From Bacillus paramycoides (GTDB lineage: Bacteria; Bacillota; Bacilli; Bacillales; Bacillaceae_G), in NCBI RefSeq assembly GCF_001884235.1, contig NZ_MAOI01000134.1:1-64000 (forward strand): a stretch of DNA of 64,000 nucleotides, written 5' to 3'. The notes below the pieces were generated by a model, which saw only the letters and a list, made by a program, of their open reading frames with translations, was not told where the DNA came from and ran no database searches. This document shows, in pieces, positions 60,853 through 64,000 of this stretch (the stretch's first letter is position 1; each line of letters opens with the position of its first letter). The position numbers were made by a program, and so were the translations under genes.

Positions 60853-61628
60853 TATTTCCCCCTGCACAGCGTAATGATATGTGTTTGGGAAGGTGCCCGA
60901 AAACGAAGAGGGAACAAAGTTGTTCCATACCCATTACTAACAAAGAGAGTCGTATTTGAATGCTTATATACGCCCCCCTTTAAATGCTTTTTAAATGGGA
61001 ACAATCGAATCTGTCCTCCATGTGTATGCCCACTTAGCACGAGCGAAATTCGTTCTTTCCCAGACATTTTTTTTATTATATCAGGGTTGTGACTAATTAA
61101 AATGCGCAAACCCTCTTCTTTGCAATCTGCCAACGCTAAATCTAAACGATCCCGTTCTAATCCAACGTCATCTACACCGAGTAAGCAAATCTTCTCACCT
61201 GATTCAGATTCAAATACAACTCGTGTATTATCTAAAACCTTCACGTTATTTTCTAACAATAAAGCATCTAATTCGTGATATTCAATTTCATAATCATTAT
61301 TTCCCCACACAAAATATACAGGAGCTACTTCTCTTAGTTTTTGAATATTTAAAGAGATTTGCGATAAAGGTACGCCCTTTTCCGCTAAATCGCCGCCAAT
61401 AATTACGAAATCTACTTTTCCTTTTACTTGTTCAATTAGCGAGTTAGAAATGATCCTTCTATGAATATCCGAAATAAAAAAAACATTAACTTTTTGAAAA
61501 CTTTCCGGAAATTCTTCGAATACTAGAGTATGTTCCAACACCGTATTACGCATCGCTTCTTTATACATTCCAAGAAGACATACAAAACCAATGCATATGA
61601 GAGTACCTAATAATATAATCCATGACAT
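60852..61628 (-). CDS. ypbG: Metallophosphoesterase YpbG
   Basis: 258 residues, N-terminal membrane anchor (WIILLGTLICIGFVCLLGMY, about 3-22), then calcineurin-like phosphoesterase with motifs SDIHRR, GGDLAEKG, WGNNDYE, SHNPD and GHTHGGQ, which supply the metal-binding Asp, His and Asn. Similar to B. subtilis YpbG, substrate unknown. ATG at 61628 after AGGAGGGGGAG. Confidence 0.9.
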   Translation of the reverse strand: MSWIILLGTLICIGFVCLLGMYKEAMRNTVLEHTLVFEEFPESFQKVNVFFISDIHRRIISNSLIEQVKGKVDFVIIGGDLAEKGVPLSQISLNIQKLREVAPVYFVWGNNDYEIEYHELDALLLENNVKVLDNTRVVFESESGEKICLLGVDDVGLERDRLDLALADCKEEGLRILISHNPDIIKKMSGKERISLVLSGHTHGGQIRLFPFKKHLKGGVYKHSNTTLFVSNGYGTTLFPLRFRAPSQTHIITLCRGK

Positions 61629-61700
61629 ATATTTTTTACTCCCCCTCCTCGTAAAGTATAGTCCATAATTTTTATATCCAGCTATGAATCACTTATTTTA

Positions 61701-62180
61701 CTAGCTCTCTTGTTTCGTGGACTTATCTTTAATAGGAATTTTTAATTCTTGCCCTACTTTCACTTCATCTTCTTGTAAATTATTATATTTTTTAATCACT
61801 TCAATCCCAGTTTCATCTGAAAAATATTGCTTCGCTATACTTTCTAACGTTTCTCCCTCTTTCACAGTATGAGTGACTACTTTCTCAGACTGCTTCTTTG
61901 ATTCAGTCTTAGCTGAATCAAAGAAAATCACTTCAAACGCACTTTTTCCAGCATTATTACTATCACTTTTCACCTGTATATATTTATCTGTATACCATAG
62001 AATACCAATAGGTAACAATATGAATAGAAATGTTAACACTCGGACGAAAATGTGATTCATTTTAAATTTTGGTTTTTTTTCTTTATTTCTACGAATTTCA
62101 CTACGCGGCGGTAAACCTTCATCTTCTTCCACTCGCTCAACTTCTAATTCCTCTTCAAAATCAGGAATTCGTTTTCTCAT
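61701..62180 (-). CDS. ypbE: Membrane protein with LysM domain, YpbE
   Basis: 159 residues. Cytoplasmic acidic N-terminus, one membrane segment (IFVRVLTFLFILLPIGILWY, about 44-63), outer linker, and a C-terminal LysM domain (HTVKEGETLESIAKQYFSDE … VKVGQELKIP) that binds peptidoglycan. ATG at 62180 (MRKRIPDF) after AAGGTGGTGG; upstream GTGs are part of that site. Confidence 0.87.
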   Translation of the reverse strand: MRKRIPDFEEELEVERVEEDEGLPPRSEIRRNKEKKPKFKMNHIFVRVLTFLFILLPIGILWYTDKYIQVKSDSNNAGKSAFEVIFFDSAKTESKKQSEKVVTHTVKEGETLESIAKQYFSDETGIEVIKKYNNLQEDEVKVGQELKIPIKDKSTKQES

Positions 62181-62202
62181 GTTGTTCACCACCACCTTCC
62201 AT

Positions 62203-62766
62203 TTATTTTCTTAATTGAAGCCCCATTATAAAATCAACAAGAAAGTGTGCAAAGATTGTTATAAACAAATTTCCTGTCCACTCAAATACATAACCAAAAA
62301 CAAAACTAATAAAGCAGACAAAACAAAACAAAAAAGGCTTCGTTATATATCGAATATGTAACACAGCAAAAATTAAACTCGCTATTACAATTCCAAAATG
62401 AGTCTGCATTACACCTCTAAATAAAAATTCTTCAGCAAAACCAATAATAAACGTAATGACGAGTAAATGCATGACAGAAATTCCTTGAAACATTCTATCG
62501 TTAATACCACCGTCATCAAACCAAGACTCTGGAAACACTCTCATTGCAATATAATCTAATAACACAATACCAATCGCTAACAAACCACCTATTACAAGTA
62601 TGGAAACAGGTTCCCATTTCCACAAACTATAAACTTCTTTCTTATCTTGAAATAATATATATGCTAGTAAACAACCGATACCAATAATAATTAATTGTGT
62701 TATGTAGAGATTCAGTCTTATTTCCCTCGGACTCATATCTTCAACATTATGCCTTTGAATGTTCAT
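62203..62766 (-). CDS. ypbD: CPBP-family (Abi/CAAX) membrane protease YpbD
   Basis: 187 residues with five or six membrane helices. CPBP motifs: FAEEFLFRGVMQTHF (catalytic Glu pair), LIFAVLHIRYI, and a late His in ITIFAHFLVDF. Likely intramembrane protease; substrate unknown. Start ATG at 62766 overlaps the recQ stop by 4 bases (ATGA). Confidence 0.88.
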   Translation of the reverse strand: MNIQRHNVEDMSPREIRLNLYITQLIIIGIGCLLAYILFQDKKEVYSLWKWEPVSILVIGGLLAIGIVLLDYIAMRVFPESWFDDGGINDRMFQGISVMHLLVITFIIGFAEEFLFRGVMQTHFGIVIASLIFAVLHIRYITKPFLFCFVCFISFVFGYVFEWTGNLFITIFAHFLVDFIMGLQLRK

Positions 62767-64000
62767 AATTCCTCCATCTTTTCTAGGCCGAAAAGCTTTT
62801 GTAACTCTGTTTCCCAATTATAGTCGAAAATTGATTGTTGCGCTCGTCTTTTTTTATAATCCGTTTTTGTAATACCACAGTAATCACAACAGTTTTTTAA
62901 CTCTTGGTCTTTTCTATAACCGAATTGTTGTAATAAATATTCACGTCTACACCCTTGAACTTGTATCCATGACTTCATATTTTCTAGCTGACTATATTTA
63001 TTACGCAATCTCACTTCCACTTCCGCTATTAATCTGTACATTATTTCATCTGACAAGCTCTCTAGCATAAGATTTCGCTGTTGTATGATTCCAAGATGTT
63101 CAAGATGATAGCGGATGAAACGCCAATATTGTTCACTAAATCCTGCTGCATCATAACAAATTCCTTCAACATCTTCTATTGGTAATGCTTTCATTTGAAA
63201 CATTCTTTCTTGTAGTAACGAAAATAAAAATTGTATTTGCGACTTACTTGGCAATTCATCTTCAATGATTGAAATTGGCAAATCATGATCCATTGGGCTA
63301 CATAATAAAATGGCTATACTCGGGTCGCCATCTCTTCCAGCTCTTCCGATTTCTTGTAAATAGGAAGCTACATTTGTCGGATAATGAAAATGAATAATAT
63401 ATCTCGTATTCGACTTATTTACTCCCATCCCAAAAGCACTTGTACATATTACAAGCTGCAATTGATCATTCATAAACTGTTGTTGAATTAACATACGCTC
63501 TTCGTGTTCCATACCACCATGATAAAAAGCTACACCTGTAACCCCTTTTCCTCTTAAATACTCAGTTAAACGCTCTGTCCATGCCCTACTTGAACAATAA
63601 ACAATACCCGGTCCTTGTAAGTACATTACATGCTCAAAAAGCGCCTCTTTTTTTTCTTCTATCGTCTCCACAAATTGTACTTCCATCGCAATATTTGGAC
63701 GATCAATTGAGTATACATGCTCAGCGACATTTTTTAGACTTAAACTCTCCGCTATATCTCGTAGTACATCCTTTGTCGCGGTCGCCGTTAATGCTAGTAC
63801 CGCTGGAGATCCGATACTCTCAATTACTTGATCTAACTTTTTATAATCCGTCCGAAAATCATAGCCCCATTGTGAAATACAATGAGCCTCATCTACGACA
63901 AACAATGAAATATGAACTCCCTTCAATTCTCTTATTAACAATTCCGACTGCAACATCTCTGGTGATACAAAAATAAATTTATAAAAAGCTAGCTTTTTCA
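62763..64000 (-). CDS. recQ: ATP-dependent DNA helicase RecQ, 5' part outside window
   Basis: 412 residues visible, ending at 62763; the N-terminal part with the Walker A motif lies beyond position 64000. Visible: FVSPEML, DEAH box VVDEAHCISQWGYDFR, HGGMEHEERM, CTSAFGMGVNKSNTR, EIGRAGRDG, and zinc-binding cysteines (CRREYLLQQFGY … CCDYCG). DNA unwinding in recombination and replication restart. Overlaps ypbD by 4 bases. Confidence 0.93.
   Translation of the reverse strand, partial: KKLAFYKFIFVSPEMLQSELLIRELKGVHISLFVVDEAHCISQWGYDFRTDYKKLDQVIESIGSPAVLALTATATKDVLRDIAESLSLKNVAEHVYSIDRPNIAMEVQFVETIEEKKEALFEHVMYLQGPGIVYCSSRAWTERLTEYLRGKGVTGVAFYHGGMEHEERMLIQQQFMNDQLQLVICTSAFGMGVNKSNTRYIIHFHYPTNVASYLQEIGRAGRDGDPSIAILLCSPMDHDLPISIIEDELPSKSQIQFLFSLLQERMFQMKALPIEDVEGICYDAAGFSEQYWRFIRYHLEHLGIIQQRNLMLESLSDEIMYRLIAEVEVRLRNKYSQLENMKSWIQVQGCRREYLLQQFGYRKDQELKNCCDYCGITKTDYKKRRAQQSIFDYNWETELQKLFGLEKMEEL

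Overview
The window is a low-GC Firmicute chromosome segment that I assign to the Bacillus cereus group. The protein sequences match Bacillus housekeeping and sporulation families, and the gene order follows the Bacillus subtilis cotD–recQ stretch almost gene for gene. Differences from B. subtilis fit the cereus group: no mtrB after folE, no aroH or trp genes between aroB and hisC, no tyrA between hisC and aroA, no cheR between ndk and aroC, a Lit-type lipoprotein transacylase beside ypjA/ypjB, and a MerR regulator where ypbF would sit. No tRNA, rRNA, insertion sequence or CRISPR array was seen. Almost everything is on the minus strand; the plus-strand genes are yppF, sspM, recU, ponA, ypjC, ypzI and ansA.

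Region by region: 1-3.5 kb carries spore and small Bacillus genes (cotD, yppG with a QPQQ repeat, yppF, yppE, yppD-like, sspM, yppC). 3.6-8.9 kb has recU-ponA facing ypoC-nth-dnaD. 9-16.4 kb has ypmA-ypmB-aspB, dinG and panB-panC-panD behind an attenuator-type leader. 16.4-22 kb is one tight operon: ypjD-dapB-mgsA-bshB1-bshA-cca-birA. 22-29.1 kb has ypjC, a cysteine-free family-4-like uracil-DNA glycosylase, a YugP-like metallopeptidase, ypjB, lit, ypjA and the cytochrome bc complex qcrA-qcrB-qcrC. 29.2-41.4 kb covers ypiF, ypiB, ypiA, the aromatic genes aroA, hisC, aroB and aroC, then ndk, the menaquinone genes hepS-menG-hepT, folE and hbs. 41.6-54.1 kb holds spoIVA, yphF, yphE, spoVIF, gpsA, der, the YIEGIA pair, yphA, ypzI, a decayed gene, fni, rpsA-like, cmk and ypfB. 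54.3-64 kb has ansA, ypdA, a peptidoglycan amidase behind a small membrane protein with a LexA-type box, a broken XhlA-like gene, gudB/rocG with cre-like sites, ypbH, a MerR regulator, ypbG, ypbE, ypbD and the 3' part of recQ.

Themes that link genes: bacillithiol (bshA, bshB1 and the YpdA reductase); menaquinone and the quinol-oxidising bc complex (aroB, aroC, aroA, hepS, hepT, menG, qcrABC); spore formation (cotD, sspM, spoIVA, spoVIF, ypjB, YIEGIA genes); and DNA or wall maintenance (recU, ponA, nth, dinG, udg, recQ).

The most interesting places are the SOS-box promoter feeding a small membrane protein and amidase (56.4-57.6 kb), the strongly structured stretch after sspM (2.29-2.45 kb), the panB leader (16.1-16.4 kb), and a possible short RNA between hbs and spoIVA.
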